From an uncultured Anaerotignum sp. (lineage in GTDB: Bacteria; Bacillota; Clostridia; Lachnospirales; Anaerotignaceae): DNA of 58,770 nucleotides. Below are positions 35,198-44,341 of the stretch, in pieces (position 1 is the stretch's first letter; every line of letters begins with the position of its first letter). The notes under the pieces are model-generated. The model was not told the origin of the DNA and ran no database searches. It saw nothing but the letters and a program-made list of their open reading frames with translations. The DNA lies in NCBI RefSeq assembly GCF_934277605.1, contig NZ_CAKQVD010000005.1, positions 1 to 58,770 on the forward strand, given 5' to 3'. The translations under genes were made by a program, and so were the position numbers.

Positions 35198-35962
35198 ATG
35201 GCTAAACGACCCAAAAAATCATCAGGTGGAGCGAATTGGCAGGATACATACGGAGATATGGTTACGTTGTTGTTGTGCTTCTTCGTTCTTTTATATTCTA
35301 TGTCCAGCATTAGTGAGGAAAAGTGGAAAATTATCGTAAAAAGCTTTAACCCTGATGCAGTGGAAACTTCGCAGGTAGTTACGACTACAGACCCGAATTC
35401 CAGCTTAAACGATCCTGTTGCAGGGGGGCATGAGGCTGCCGATGAGCAGGATAGCTTTGACCAGCTGTATCAAAAGCTGAAGGAATTTATAGAAGAAAAT
35501 GATTATGAGCAGGATATTGAAATTTCAAAGGGTGACGGCTTTACCTTTATTACATTCCGCGATAATATTTTCTTTGATGGCAACAGCTATCAGCTGAAGG
35601 AGGACGGCAAGCTGGTTCTGGATAAAATGGCGGAGGCAATCGGTGCTGCAGACAGTGCCATTCAAGAGGTGCGTATTTTAGGGCATACCTCGCAGGCAAC
35701 GCGGGATGAGCCGAATGAGCCTGTTAGCGATAGATTTCTGGCTTCTAACCGTGCCACAGAGGTTTTGCTTTATATTCAGACGAAAAACATTATAGACCCT
35801 GCGAAGCTTGTGGCCTGCTCCTATGGACAATTTAGGCCAATCAGCTCCTTTGACACAAAGGAGAGCAGAGCGAAAAACCGCAGAGTTGAGGTTCTGATTA
35901 CGAAAAACGACAGTAAGCAGATGTCTCTGGAGGAATATTACAAGGAAATTCAGATTGAATAG
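35198..35962 (+). CDS. motB: Flagellar stator protein MotB
   Basis: 254 residues. One membrane segment (about 21-40) with the ion-binding D20 in TYGDMVTLLLCFFVLLYSM. The C-terminal OmpA-like peptidoglycan-binding domain has RILGHTSQ, LASNRATEVLLY and RAKNRRVEVLI. It anchors the stator to the wall. No fliL gene follows; fliM starts 42 bases later. Confidence 0.95.
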   Translation: MAKRPKKSSGGANWQDTYGDMVTLLLCFFVLLYSMSSISEEKWKIIVKSFNPDAVETSQVVTTTDPNSSLNDPVAGGHEAADEQDSFDQLYQKLKEFIEENDYEQDIEISKGDGFTFITFRDNIFFDGNSYQLKEDGKLVLDKMAEAIGAADSAIQEVRILGHTSQATRDEPNEPVSDRFLASNRATEVLLYIQTKNIIDPAKLVACSYGQFRPISSFDTKESRAKNRRVEVLITKNDSKQMSLEEYYKEIQIE

Positions 35963-36004
35963 GTGCTTATAGGGAAGAAAAAAAAGGAAGGGAGGGGATA
36001 AGAT

Positions 36005-37003
36005 ATGTCTGAAGTGTTAACACAAAGCCAGATAGACGCATTGCTGGGATCAATGCTAAACAGTGATGGTGAACCTTCAACAGAATCTATGGAAACGCCG
36101 GCGGCGACAGAAAAGAAATATAAGAAATATGATTTCTACAGTCCCAAAAAATTTACCAGAGATAAGCTGAAGCTGCTAAAAGGAATTTATGAGAATTATT
36201 CCAGAGTGGTATCGTCCAGAGTTAACAGCATACTTCGGACAGGGTGTCAGGTAGAAATTGTCGATGTTGAGGAACAGAGATATTATGAATTTGCAAATTC
36301 CTTAAATGACAATGATGTATTAACAATTATCAATGTGGCAACACAGGAAGGGCCGGCGAAGGAGCCGGTTGTAATGAAGATAGATACTTTGGCGATGCTT
36401 TGTATGATTGATCATATGCTGGGCAGCACCGGTGAGGATATGGATGAGATTCCGAACTATACATATACGGATATAGAATTGCGGCTGTATCAATCAATCG
36501 TAAAATATATGGTAGATGTTATGGCGGATGGCTGGACCAACTATTTGGAGCTGCAATTTGAGCTGGATAGAGTGGAAACGAATCCTACCATGATGCAGGA
36601 AATCAGCCGTGATGAATCGGTTGCGATTGTGATTTTGGAAATACAGATTGGGAATGTGCAAGGAAAGATAAATATTTGTTTACCCGATAGTGCGTTGTCA
36701 GGTGTATTTGGTATTATGGACGAACGATCCGCAAAGGATGGTTTGACAGAAGAAGAAAGAGAGATTACATCTAAGATTATATTTGACAATATTAAGAAAA
36801 CATCCTTGGAAATCAAAGCGGAGCTTGGAAAATCCAATTTGCTGTTAAGGGATGTCTATAATCTGCAGGTAGGAGATGTAATCAATTTAAATAAATCAAA
36901 GGATTCTGAAGTATACTTGAGTATTGCAGAAAAAACATGGTTTAAAGGCTACTTGGGAACTAATAATAAAAATATGGCTGTAAAAATCAGTGATGTTTTA
37001 TAA
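36005..37003 (+). CDS. fliM: Flagellar motor switch protein FliM
   Basis: 332 residues. The N-terminal CheY-binding peptide LTQSQIDALLGSML (residues 5-18) is followed by a middle CheC-like domain (YDFYSPKKFTRDKLKLLKGI) and a C-terminal FliN-like domain (LLLRDVYNLQVGDVINLNKS). CheY-P binding here changes rotation in the motor. Followed by fliY. Confidence 0.96.
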   Translation: MSEVLTQSQIDALLGSMLNSDGEPSTESMETPAATEKKYKKYDFYSPKKFTRDKLKLLKGIYENYSRVVSSRVNSILRTGCQVEIVDVEEQRYYEFANSLNDNDVLTIINVATQEGPAKEPVVMKIDTLAMLCMIDHMLGSTGEDMDEIPNYTYTDIELRLYQSIVKYMVDVMADGWTNYLELQFELDRVETNPTMMQEISRDESVAIVILEIQIGNVQGKINICLPDSALSGVFGIMDERSAKDGLTEEEREITSKIIFDNIKKTSLEIKAELGKSNLLLRDVYNLQVGDVINLNKSKDSEVYLSIAEKTWFKGYLGTNNKNMAVKISDVL

Positions 37004-37042
37004 AATATGCCGGATTTCAGCATGAAGGAGAGAATAGGAAAA

Positions 37043-38506
37043 ATGAGTAAAAATCAATTTAGTTCTTTGGAGATAGATGCTATAGGCGAAATTCTAAACA
37101 TAAGCCTTGGTGCATCTGCAACGGCTGTTTCGACGATGTTGAGCCGAAGAGTAGATATTACAACACCCAAAGTAGCTGTAGTTTCAAAAGATGAATTTGA
37201 ATTTGGAGAGATTGAACCGGCTATTGGCGTAGAGATTACATACGTTTCGGGCTTGAGCGGCAGTAATATTATGCTGCTGAAGCGGCACGATGTAAAGGTG
37301 ATTTGCGAAATTCTGATGGGGACGGAAATTCCGGATGAAGAATTTGAGCTGAATGAAATGAATTTAAGCGCCGTTTGCGAGGTTATGAACCAGATGATGG
37401 GTGCATCCTCTACGGCACTTTCGGAGTTTTTGGGAGAGGTTGTAAATATTTCAACACCCAAATCATTTGAAACACCGGACTTGGCATCCTTTAAGGATAA
37501 ATATTTTGAAAAAGATGAAGTAAAGGTAGTTGTTTACTTCAAGCTGAAGATTGAGAACAGCATCGAAAGCCAGTTTATGAATTTGATGTCTGTTTCGTTG
37601 GCAAAAAGACTTTTGGCTGCATTTAATCTTGGGCTTGAAAATGAGGATTACGAGGAAGCTTCTGCCGAACCGGAGACACCTGCCGAGCCTGCTACAGCTT
37701 CCGGCGGCGGCACATTAAGCCAGGAGGAAATCGAAAAGCTGAAGGGCAGTATGTCTGAGGACACTGCACCTGAACCGGAGCCTGCCGCAGCTTCCGGCGG
37801 CACATTAAGCCAGGAGGAGATTGAAAAGCTGATAAGTGGGCAGACGGCAGAGCAGCCTGCACAGGACGCACAGCCGCAGAATACGCAGCCGCAGAATACG
37901 CAGCCACAAAATGCACAGCCACAAAATGCGCAGCCGCAGAATGCACAGCCGCAAAATGCACAGCCGCAAAATGCGCAGCCGCAGATGGGGATGTATGGAA
38001 TGCCGCCGATGCCAAACGAGCAGGGAATGCCGAATGGAATGCCTCCGATGGGAATGTATCCTTACGGAATGTATCCACCCTATCCCTATGGAATGTATCC
38101 CCCCTATGGGATGCCGGGATATGGTGAGGAGCCTGCTCAAAAAAGCAAGGAGCCGAGAGAACCGAAGGTTATCAATGTGAACCCGATTCAGACACCGAAT
38201 TATGAGGAGGATAAGACTGTAGCGGGTGAGGAATATCAGGAAAACCTTTCCTTGATTATGGACGTACCCTTGGAGGTATCGGTTGAAATCGGACGCACGA
38301 AAAAAAGCGTAAAGGATATTCTGGAATTAACAGACGGCTCTTTGGTTGTGCTGGATAAGCTGGCGGGAGAGCAGGTGGACATTTATGCAAACGGACAATG
38401 CATTGCCCGTGGTGATGTTGTTGTTATAGAGGACAGCTTTGGTGTCAGAATCACAGAGATTGTGAAGCACGCCGATTGGAAAATTGAGGATTTCAAGAAG
38501 GATTGA
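37043..38506 (+). CDS. fliY: Flagellar motor switch phosphatase FliY (FliN-containing)
   Basis: 487 residues from ATG 37043, with AAGGAGAG upstream. The N-terminal CheC/FliY phosphatase domain (7-200) has two E-x-x-N sites (DAIGEILNISLG and AVCEVMNQMMG). A long linker (205-395) and a FliN-like C-terminus (LIMDVPLEVSVEIGRTKKSV onward) follow. Bacillus FliY opens with an LSQDEIDALL-type CheY-binding peptide. That peptide is absent at the N-terminus here; instead TLSQEEIEKL occurs twice in the linker (224-233 and 254-263). The linker then has eight QPQN(T/A) repeats and a Met/Pro/Tyr-rich stretch. It dephosphorylates CheY-P and builds the C ring. Confidence 0.94.
   Translation: MSKNQFSSLEIDAIGEILNISLGASATAVSTMLSRRVDITTPKVAVVSKDEFEFGEIEPAIGVEITYVSGLSGSNIMLLKRHDVKVICEILMGTEIPDEEFELNEMNLSAVCEVMNQMMGASSTALSEFLGEVVNISTPKSFETPDLASFKDKYFEKDEVKVVVYFKLKIENSIESQFMNLMSVSLAKRLLAAFNLGLENEDYEEASAEPETPAEPATASGGGTLSQEEIEKLKGSMSEDTAPEPEPAAASGGTLSQEEIEKLISGQTAEQPAQDAQPQNTQPQNTQPQNAQPQNAQPQNAQPQNAQPQNAQPQMGMYGMPPMPNEQGMPNGMPPMGMYPYGMYPPYPYGMYPPYGMPGYGEEPAQKSKEPREPKVINVNPIQTPNYEEDKTVAGEEYQENLSLIMDVPLEVSVEIGRTKKSVKDILELTDGSLVVLDKLAGEQVDIYANGQCIARGDVVVIEDSFGVRITEIVKHADWKIEDFKKD
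37868..37987 (+). repeat. 15-bp tandem repeats in fliY
   Basis: About eight in-frame copies encoding QPQNT or QPQNA in the linker between the CheC-like and FliN-like domains. Copies differ at third positions, so the array is not freshly amplified. Confidence 0.8.
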
Positions 38507-38612
38507 GTTAGCAAAAAATTTCCTGCGGGGCAATGTTAGAAAAAAACGCTTTGCGGGGACAACTGAGTAGTTAGTGTAAATCAATTAAAAATAAAGAAAT
38601 GAGGTTTATGAA

Positions 38613-38978
38613 ATGGCGAAAATATTATTAGTAGATGACGCAGCTTTTATGAGAATGATGGTAAAGGATACGCTGACAAAAAACGGATATGGTAATGCGG
38701 AAATCTATGAGGCATCCGATGGCTTACAGGCAGTTGAAAAATATAACGAGGTGAAGCCTGATTTGGTAATCATGGACATTACAATGCCGAACATGGATGG
38801 CCTGGAGGCATTGAAGGCAATTAGAGGAAATGACGCCAATGCAAAGGTTGTTATGTGCTCTGCAATGGGACAGGAAGCAATGGTTATCGATGCAATCAAA
38901 TCCGGCGCAAAGGACTTTATCGTAAAGCCGTTCAAGCCTGATAGAATTTTGAAAATTGTAAAGGCTGTTCTGGGGTGA
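38613..38978 (+). CDS. cheY: Chemotaxis response regulator CheY
   Basis: 121 residues, a single receiver domain: LLVDDAAFMRMM at the start, phospho-acceptor in VIMDITMPNMDG, switch Ser/Thr region CSAMGQ and lysine in DFIVKPFKP. Phosphorylated by CheA, it binds FliM and FliY. Classical clostridial position between fliY and fliO. Confidence 0.96.
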   Translation: MAKILLVDDAAFMRMMVKDTLTKNGYGNAEIYEASDGLQAVEKYNEVKPDLVIMDITMPNMDGLEALKAIRGNDANAKVVMCSAMGQEAMVIDAIKSGAKDFIVKPFKPDRILKIVKAVLG

Positions 38979-39019
38979 TTTGCAGCTTGAAAATCGGCAA
39001 ATGATCTGAATAGAAAAGA

Positions 39020-39379
39020 GTGATTATTATTTTTTCTGAAGTTATAAGCTTTATTACCGTACTTCTTGTATTGGCACTGATTTTATATCTGAGCTATGTG
39101 GTGAGCTGCAAGGTGGGCGGTAGGATGATTCGGATTGGGGGTTCTTCAAATATTCGAATCATTGACCAAGCGATTATTGGACGTGAAAAAAGCATTATTG
39201 TTGTTCGGGTGGGGCAAAAGGATTACCTTTTGGGCGTTTCTCAGAACAGCATTAGTCTTTTGCAGGAATTGGAAGAAGGACAGGTGATGGATGGAGAAAT
39301 GCAATCACCGGATTCTTTGGGATTTGTTTCCTTTTTAAAGGATAGAATGAAAAACGGAAAAGAAAAGGGACGGCTTTAA
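39020..39379 (+). CDS. fliO: Flagellar export gate assembly protein FliO
   Basis: 119 residues. One membrane segment at about 8-28 (ITVLLVLALILYLSYVV), then a small cytoplasmic domain with IDQAIIGREKSIIVVRVGQKDYLLGVSQNSI, the FliO hallmark. The start is uncertain: GTG 39020 overlaps the only purine-rich stretch, so a rarer start a few codons later is possible. It helps FliP complex assembly. Confidence 0.88.
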   Translation: MIIIFSEVISFITVLLVLALILYLSYVVSCKVGGRMIRIGGSSNIRIIDQAIIGREKSIIVVRVGQKDYLLGVSQNSISLLQELEEGQVMDGEMQSPDSLGFVSFLKDRMKNGKEKGRL

Positions 39380-39431
39380 ACATATTCAATGCTTTGGATA
39401 TGAGATTTTTATGTTGGGAGTGTAGAAGTTC

Positions 39432-40088
39432 GTGCAGGATGCAATGGTAAACATAAACGGCAATTCCATACAGACATTGGAATTGATATTTTTAATGACA
39501 GCAATCTCTCTTCTGCCCTTTGTGCTTTTGATGATGACCTGCTTTACCCGCATTATTATTGTTTTGTCATTCACCAGAAGTGCGATGGGGATACAATCGA
39601 CGCCTCCGAATGCTGTTTTAATCGGTCTTGCGCTTTTTCTGACTTTATTTGTTATGTCTCCGGTAATAGATGAAATTACGGAAACGGCTTATGTTCCTTA
39701 TCGGAACGAGGAAATTACACAAGAGGAGGCCTTGCAAAGAGGGGAGATTCCTTTAAAGAAGTTTATGCTGCGGCAGACGGAGCATAATGCCTTAAAGCTG
39801 TATGAGGAAATGGCGGGAATAGAAGCACAGGAAAAGGTGGAGGATTTGCCGCTGCGTGTTGTTGTTCCTGCCTTTATGACAACAGAATTGAAACGTGCCT
39901 TGGTTATGGGCTTTTTGATTTATATCCCCTTTGTATTGATTGACATTATTGTTTCCAGTACACTGATGTCCATGGGTATGATTATGCTGCCGCCGGCAAT
40001 GATTTCCTTGCCGTTTAAGCTGTTACTGTTTATTACGGTAAATGGATGGGAATTGCTGTTTTCGACATTGGTACAAAGCTTCAATTAG
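39432..40088 (+). CDS. fliP: Flagellar export gate protein FliP
   Basis: 218 residues with about four membrane segments. The FliP motifs LLPFVLLMMTCFTRIIIVLSF and VLIGLALFLTLFVMSP are present, then VVVPAFMTTELKRALVMGFLIYIPF. It forms the core pore with FliQ and FliR. GTG 39432 follows GGGAG at 12 bases; ATG 39444 is an alternative. Confidence 0.95.
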   Translation: MQDAMVNINGNSIQTLELIFLMTAISLLPFVLLMMTCFTRIIIVLSFTRSAMGIQSTPPNAVLIGLALFLTLFVMSPVIDEITETAYVPYRNEEITQEEALQRGEIPLKKFMLRQTEHNALKLYEEMAGIEAQEKVEDLPLRVVVPAFMTTELKRALVMGFLIYIPFVLIDIIVSSTLMSMGMIMLPPAMISLPFKLLLFITVNGWELLFSTLVQSFN

Positions 40089-40101
40089 GAGGGGATAGAG
40101 T

Positions 40102-40356
40102 TTGGACAATGCACAGGCTTTGGATATTTTAAGAGTTGGTGTCATGATTGCTGTGAAGTTGAGTGCGCCAATCCTACTTTTGAGCATGGGGATTGGCATT
40201 TTAATTTCCATTGTGCAGGCAGCGACACAGATTCACGAGCAGACGCTGACGTTTGTGCCAAAACTTTTGGTGATTGTTGTGGTTCTCTTGGCGTCCGGCT
40301 CATGGATGCTGCAGGTGATGCAGCAATATGTTGTGGAATTGTTCGGTAAAATGTAA
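40102..40356 (+). CDS. fliQ: Flagellar export gate protein FliQ
   Basis: 84 residues with two membrane segments. The pattern APILLLSMGIGILISIVQAATQIHEQTLTFVPK is the FliQ signature (core motif about residues 35-47). Start TTG 40102 follows AGGAGGGG. Confidence 0.95.
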   Translation: MDNAQALDILRVGVMIAVKLSAPILLLSMGIGILISIVQAATQIHEQTLTFVPKLLVIVVVLLASGSWMLQVMQQYVVELFGKM

Positions 40357-40368
40357 GCGGAAGGAAGA

Positions 40369-41145
40369 ATGACTATGATTGATATGAACGGAAATATCAT
40401 ATTATTTTCGTTGATTTTCATGAGGGTTTTTGGCTGCATTCAGTTTAACCCGCTGTTTGGGCGGACGAACATTCCTGTTATGCTCAAGGCCGGTATCATT
40501 ATGGTGCTATCCATGCTGGTTTATAGCGTGACTGCACCAATTACCATAGACATAGGAAATGCAATTGTTTATGCGGAATTGCTCTTAAAGGAGCTTGCAG
40601 TTGGCTATGTGCTGGGGACGGTATTCAATTTTTTCATCAATGCCGTCATTTTTGCCGGCTCTGTGATTGATTATCAGATGGGGCTTTCTATGTCCACCAT
40701 TTATGATGCACAGAGCAATGCTTCCATTTCTCTGTTTGCAACCTTGCTGAATATTTTGCTGATGCTGTGCTTTTTGACAACAGATGCACATTTGGTGGTT
40801 TTAAAAATCTTTCTGACCTCAGCGGATATTGTGCCTTATGGCAGCATTAGCCTTGGGAAAGAGGTGGCTTCGGCTGCGGTGCATTTTTTTGCGGAATTTA
40901 TGTCCCTGGCTTTGCGCATTGCCATGCCTATGCTGGCAGTGCAGCTTTTTATAGAGGTGGGCATGGGAATTCTGATGAAAGCAATACCACAGATCAATAT
41001 TTTTGTTGTAAATATCCAAGCAAAAATTTTGGTGGGGCTGTTGATTATGCTGTTTTTGTTTTTCCCGATTTCTGATTTTATATTAGATATGATAGAGGTT
41101 TTAGCAAAAAGTATGCGTGATATGTTTATGATTATGCAAGGATAA
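40369..41145 (+). CDS. fliR: Flagellar export gate protein FliR
   Basis: 258 residues with about six membrane segments. RVFGCIQFNPLFGRTNIPVMLKAG at the start and the end motif QINIFVVNIQAKILVGLLIM match FliR. It completes the FliPQR pore that contacts FlhB. GGAAGG precedes the ATG. Confidence 0.95.
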   Translation: MTMIDMNGNIILFSLIFMRVFGCIQFNPLFGRTNIPVMLKAGIIMVLSMLVYSVTAPITIDIGNAIVYAELLLKELAVGYVLGTVFNFFINAVIFAGSVIDYQMGLSMSTIYDAQSNASISLFATLLNILLMLCFLTTDAHLVVLKIFLTSADIVPYGSISLGKEVASAAVHFFAEFMSLALRIAMPMLAVQLFIEVGMGILMKAIPQINIFVVNIQAKILVGLLIMLFLFFPISDFILDMIEVLAKSMRDMFMIMQG

Positions 41146-41160
41146 GAGGGGGGACAGAAG

Positions 41161-42216
41161 GTGGCGGGAGAGAAAACCGAAAAAGCCACGCCAAAACGAC
41201 GCCGGGACGAACGAAAGAAGGGTAATGTTTTTGTAGGCAAGGACATTGTAACCGTGCTTACATTGCTTGGCGGATTTTATGTGTTGAAATTCACTTTTTT
41301 ATCTGCCTACTCCACCTTGAGACTTTTTTTGCTGAAATATATTGGCTATATCAAAGATGTTTCAGATTTAAGTGGATATAGAATCAGGGAATTTTCCTTT
41401 GATATTGTAATTACGGCGGCAAAAATTGTTCTGCCGATTATGGCATTGATTATTGTATTATCTGTTGCGGCTACAGTCTTCCAGACAAAACCGCTTTTTG
41501 TACTTGAAAGCCTGAAATTGAAATTGAATCGCCTAAGCCCAATCCAAGGGCTGAAAAAAATTTTTTCGCTGCGCAGTGTGGTTGAGCTGCTCAAGGGCAT
41601 GATTAAAATTTCAATTCTATTTTATATATTATATGATTTTATCGAAGGGGAGATCAAGCAGCTCCCTCGATTGTTATCAACGGATTTATTGACCTCCTGT
41701 GGATATATGTTTCAAACCGTATTTAGCATGGCTTTGAAAATCGCAATGGCATTTGCCGTTATTTCGGTATTTGATTTCTTCTATCAAAAATGGGAATACG
41801 AGCGGCAGTTGAAAATGAGCAAGCAGGAGATTAAAGAGGAATACAAGCAGCTGGAGGGTGACCCTCAGATAAAGGGGAAAATCAAAGAGCTGCAAAGAAA
41901 ACGTGCCATGTCCAGAATGATGCAGCAGGTTCCGCAGGCGGACGTTGTTATCAAAAACCCGACGCATTTTGCTGTTGCATTGAGATATGACATGGACAGA
42001 GATGAAGCCCCCATTTTGTTGGCAAAGGGACAGGATGAGCTGGCGCTGCGAATTATAAAGGTTGCGGAAGAGCATGGCGTTTTTGTGATTGAAAATAAAC
42101 CTCTTGCAAGGGGGATTTATGCAGAGACAGACCTGAATCAGGCATTGCCCAGAGAATTTTACGGTGCGGTTGCCGAGATTCTTGCGTATGTTTATAAATT
42201 GAACCACAGGATTTAA
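41161..42216 (+). CDS. flhB: Flagellar export switch protein FlhB
   Basis: 351 residues. The Lys/Arg-rich start (EKTEKATPKRRRDERKKG) is followed by four membrane segments and the cytoplasmic domain with the self-cleaving NPTH motif (IKNPTHFAVALRYD). Cleavage plus FliK sets the change from hook to filament export. Starts at GTG 41161 after AGAGGGGGGA. A separate FlhB-C-like protein is encoded at 14510. Confidence 0.96.
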   Translation: MAGEKTEKATPKRRRDERKKGNVFVGKDIVTVLTLLGGFYVLKFTFLSAYSTLRLFLLKYIGYIKDVSDLSGYRIREFSFDIVITAAKIVLPIMALIIVLSVAATVFQTKPLFVLESLKLKLNRLSPIQGLKKIFSLRSVVELLKGMIKISILFYILYDFIEGEIKQLPRLLSTDLLTSCGYMFQTVFSMALKIAMAFAVISVFDFFYQKWEYERQLKMSKQEIKEEYKQLEGDPQIKGKIKELQRKRAMSRMMQQVPQADVVIKNPTHFAVALRYDMDRDEAPILLAKGQDELALRIIKVAEEHGVFVIENKPLARGIYAETDLNQALPREFYGAVAEILAYVYKLNHRI

Positions 42217-42251
42217 AGATAAGTTGAAAAGATTTTAGCGGAGAAGCGAAG

Positions 42252-44324
42252 ATGAAAAAAATTTTAAGTAGTGCAATCTCGTTATTCGTCATTGTCATTG
42301 TATTATTATTGGTAATACCACTTAATCCTTTTGTATTAGATATTTTCTTCATCATGAATATATCTATTTCGCTGATTATATTGCTGATTACAATGAACAT
42401 TAAGGAGCCGTTGGAATTTTCCATTTTTCCTTCTCTCCTTTTGATAACGACTTTGTTTCGAATTGGATTGAACATATCGTCAACACGACTCATTTTGACA
42501 AAGCAGGGACAGGCGGGGCAGGTTATCTCGGCCGTAGGTACCTTTGTTTTGCAGGGAAATGCGGTTGTCGGCGTTATTATATTCCTCATTATTGTACTTG
42601 TGCAGTTTATCGTTATTACCAAAGGGGCAGAGCGTGTTGCTGAGGTTGCAGCCAGATTTACCTTGGATGCTATGCCGGGGAAGCAGATGGCGATTGACGC
42701 TGATTTAAGTACAGGACTGATTACAGAGGAGGATGCAAGGACTCGCAGACATAAAATTCAGAAGGAAGCCGATTTTTATGGTGCCATGGACGGTGCGACG
42801 AAAATCGTAAAAGGCGACGCTGTGATGTCTATTATCATTACAACAATTAACTTTGTGGCAGGTGTCATTATCGGCGTGGTGCAATCCAACATGGATTTTG
42901 GCTCCGTGGTACAGGTATATTCCATTGCAACGATCGGTGATGGCTTGGTTTCACAGATTCCGGCATTGCTGATTTCTACCTCAACGGGTATGATTGTTAC
43001 AAGATCTGTTTCCGAGGGCAGCCTGAATACAGACGTTTCTGCTCAATTTTTAGCACAGCCGCAGGCATTTTTGATTGGCGGTGGCCTTCTTTTTGTTGTG
43101 GCTTTGATGCCGGGGATGCCGCATATCCAGTTGATTTTTGTTGCGGCGGCACTGGTTGCGCTGGGGCTGACGGCAAGACGCCGCATGAAGGCAGTCGGCG
43201 CAATGGGGGCGTTGGAGGAGCAAATGACGACGGCGGAAAGCAAGCAGCAGGAAACGCCCATGACGGAGGAGGAATATTATAAGGACATCAATAATATTTA
43301 TTCCCTGCTAAGCGTGGAGCCTGTGGAAATGGAGGTTGGATACAGCTTGATTCCTTTGGTGGATGAAGCCAGTGGGGGCAAGCTGATTAACCGTATTGTG
43401 ATTTTCCGGCGACAATATGCACAGGAGATGGGCTTTGTGATTCCCTCGGTTCGTTTGCGTGACAGCGCAGCCTTGAATACGAATCAATATGTGATTAAAA
43501 TTAAGGGGGAGGAGGTTGCCAAGGGCGAAATCCTAACGGATTATTATTTGGCCTTGGAGCCGCCGAATCCGACGGGTGAGGTGGATGGCATTGAAACGAT
43601 AGAGCCGGCATACGGCATTCCGAGTAAATGGATTTTGCCTGATATGAAGGAAATGGCGGAGATTTATGGCTATACCGTCATTGACCCGCTATCAGTGCTT
43701 GTGACACATTTGTCGGAAACAATTAAAAAGCACGTTTCCGAATTGATGACACGGCAGGAGGTTACACAACTGATAAACAATCTGAAAATGCAGATGCCGG
43801 AGCTGGTGGAGGAGGCCTTCCCCAACAGCATTACATACAGCGGTTTTCAGAAGGTGCTTTGCTCTCTTTTGAAGGAAGGCATACCGATTAAGGATTTGGG
43901 AACGATTTTAGAAACAATTTTGGATTCCTCCGCTACAAGCAGGGATTTAGATACGATTACTGAAAATGTGCGTGTTGCCTTGAAGCGTACGATTACCAGA
44001 AGATTTTGTGTGGATGGGCAGATGCGGGTGATTACTTTGGATGCGGAAGTGGAAAAGGTGATTGCATCCAGTCTTACCAAAAACGAAAACGGACTGTATT
44101 TGGCCTTGAATCCGGAGGTTATGCAGAAAATTATTATTCAGCTTGCGGATATTGTGAAGAAATTTACGGAGCTGGGGCAGACACCCATTATTTTGACCAG
44201 TCATGTCATCCGGTTATATTTTTACCGCCTGATTGAGCAGTTTTATTCGGATATTTATGTACTGTCCTTTAATGAGATCAGCAACAACGTCCAGATCCAA
44301 TCGATAGGCAATATTACCCTTTAA
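42252..44324 (+). CDS. flhA: Flagellar export gate protein FlhA
   Basis: 690 residues. The N-terminal half has about eight membrane segments with FIMNISISLIILLITMNIKE and the FHIPEP-like cytoplasmic loop (RFTLDAMPGKQMAIDADLS, about 135-153). The C-terminal cytoplasmic domain (about 330-690) docks chaperones and substrates. The next gene is fliA; no flhF or flhG is found between them, unlike most Firmicutes. Confidence 0.97.
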   Translation: MKKILSSAISLFVIVIVLLLVIPLNPFVLDIFFIMNISISLIILLITMNIKEPLEFSIFPSLLLITTLFRIGLNISSTRLILTKQGQAGQVISAVGTFVLQGNAVVGVIIFLIIVLVQFIVITKGAERVAEVAARFTLDAMPGKQMAIDADLSTGLITEEDARTRRHKIQKEADFYGAMDGATKIVKGDAVMSIIITTINFVAGVIIGVVQSNMDFGSVVQVYSIATIGDGLVSQIPALLISTSTGMIVTRSVSEGSLNTDVSAQFLAQPQAFLIGGGLLFVVALMPGMPHIQLIFVAAALVALGLTARRRMKAVGAMGALEEQMTTAESKQQETPMTEEEYYKDINNIYSLLSVEPVEMEVGYSLIPLVDEASGGKLINRIVIFRRQYAQEMGFVIPSVRLRDSAALNTNQYVIKIKGEEVAKGEILTDYYLALEPPNPTGEVDGIETIEPAYGIPSKWILPDMKEMAEIYGYTVIDPLSVLVTHLSETIKKHVSELMTRQEVTQLINNLKMQMPELVEEAFPNSITYSGFQKVLCSLLKEGIPIKDLGTILETILDSSATSRDLDTITENVRVALKRTITRRFCVDGQMRVITLDAEVEKVIASSLTKNENGLYLALNPEVMQKIIIQLADIVKKFTELGQTPIILTSHVIRLYFYRLIEQFYSDIYVLSFNEISNNVQIQSIGNITL

Positions 44325-44341
44325 CAAAGGAGAAAAGGTGT

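Noticed and set aside
37868..37987. Second CRISPR-like repeat
   Set aside because: It is an in-frame QPQN repeat within fliY.
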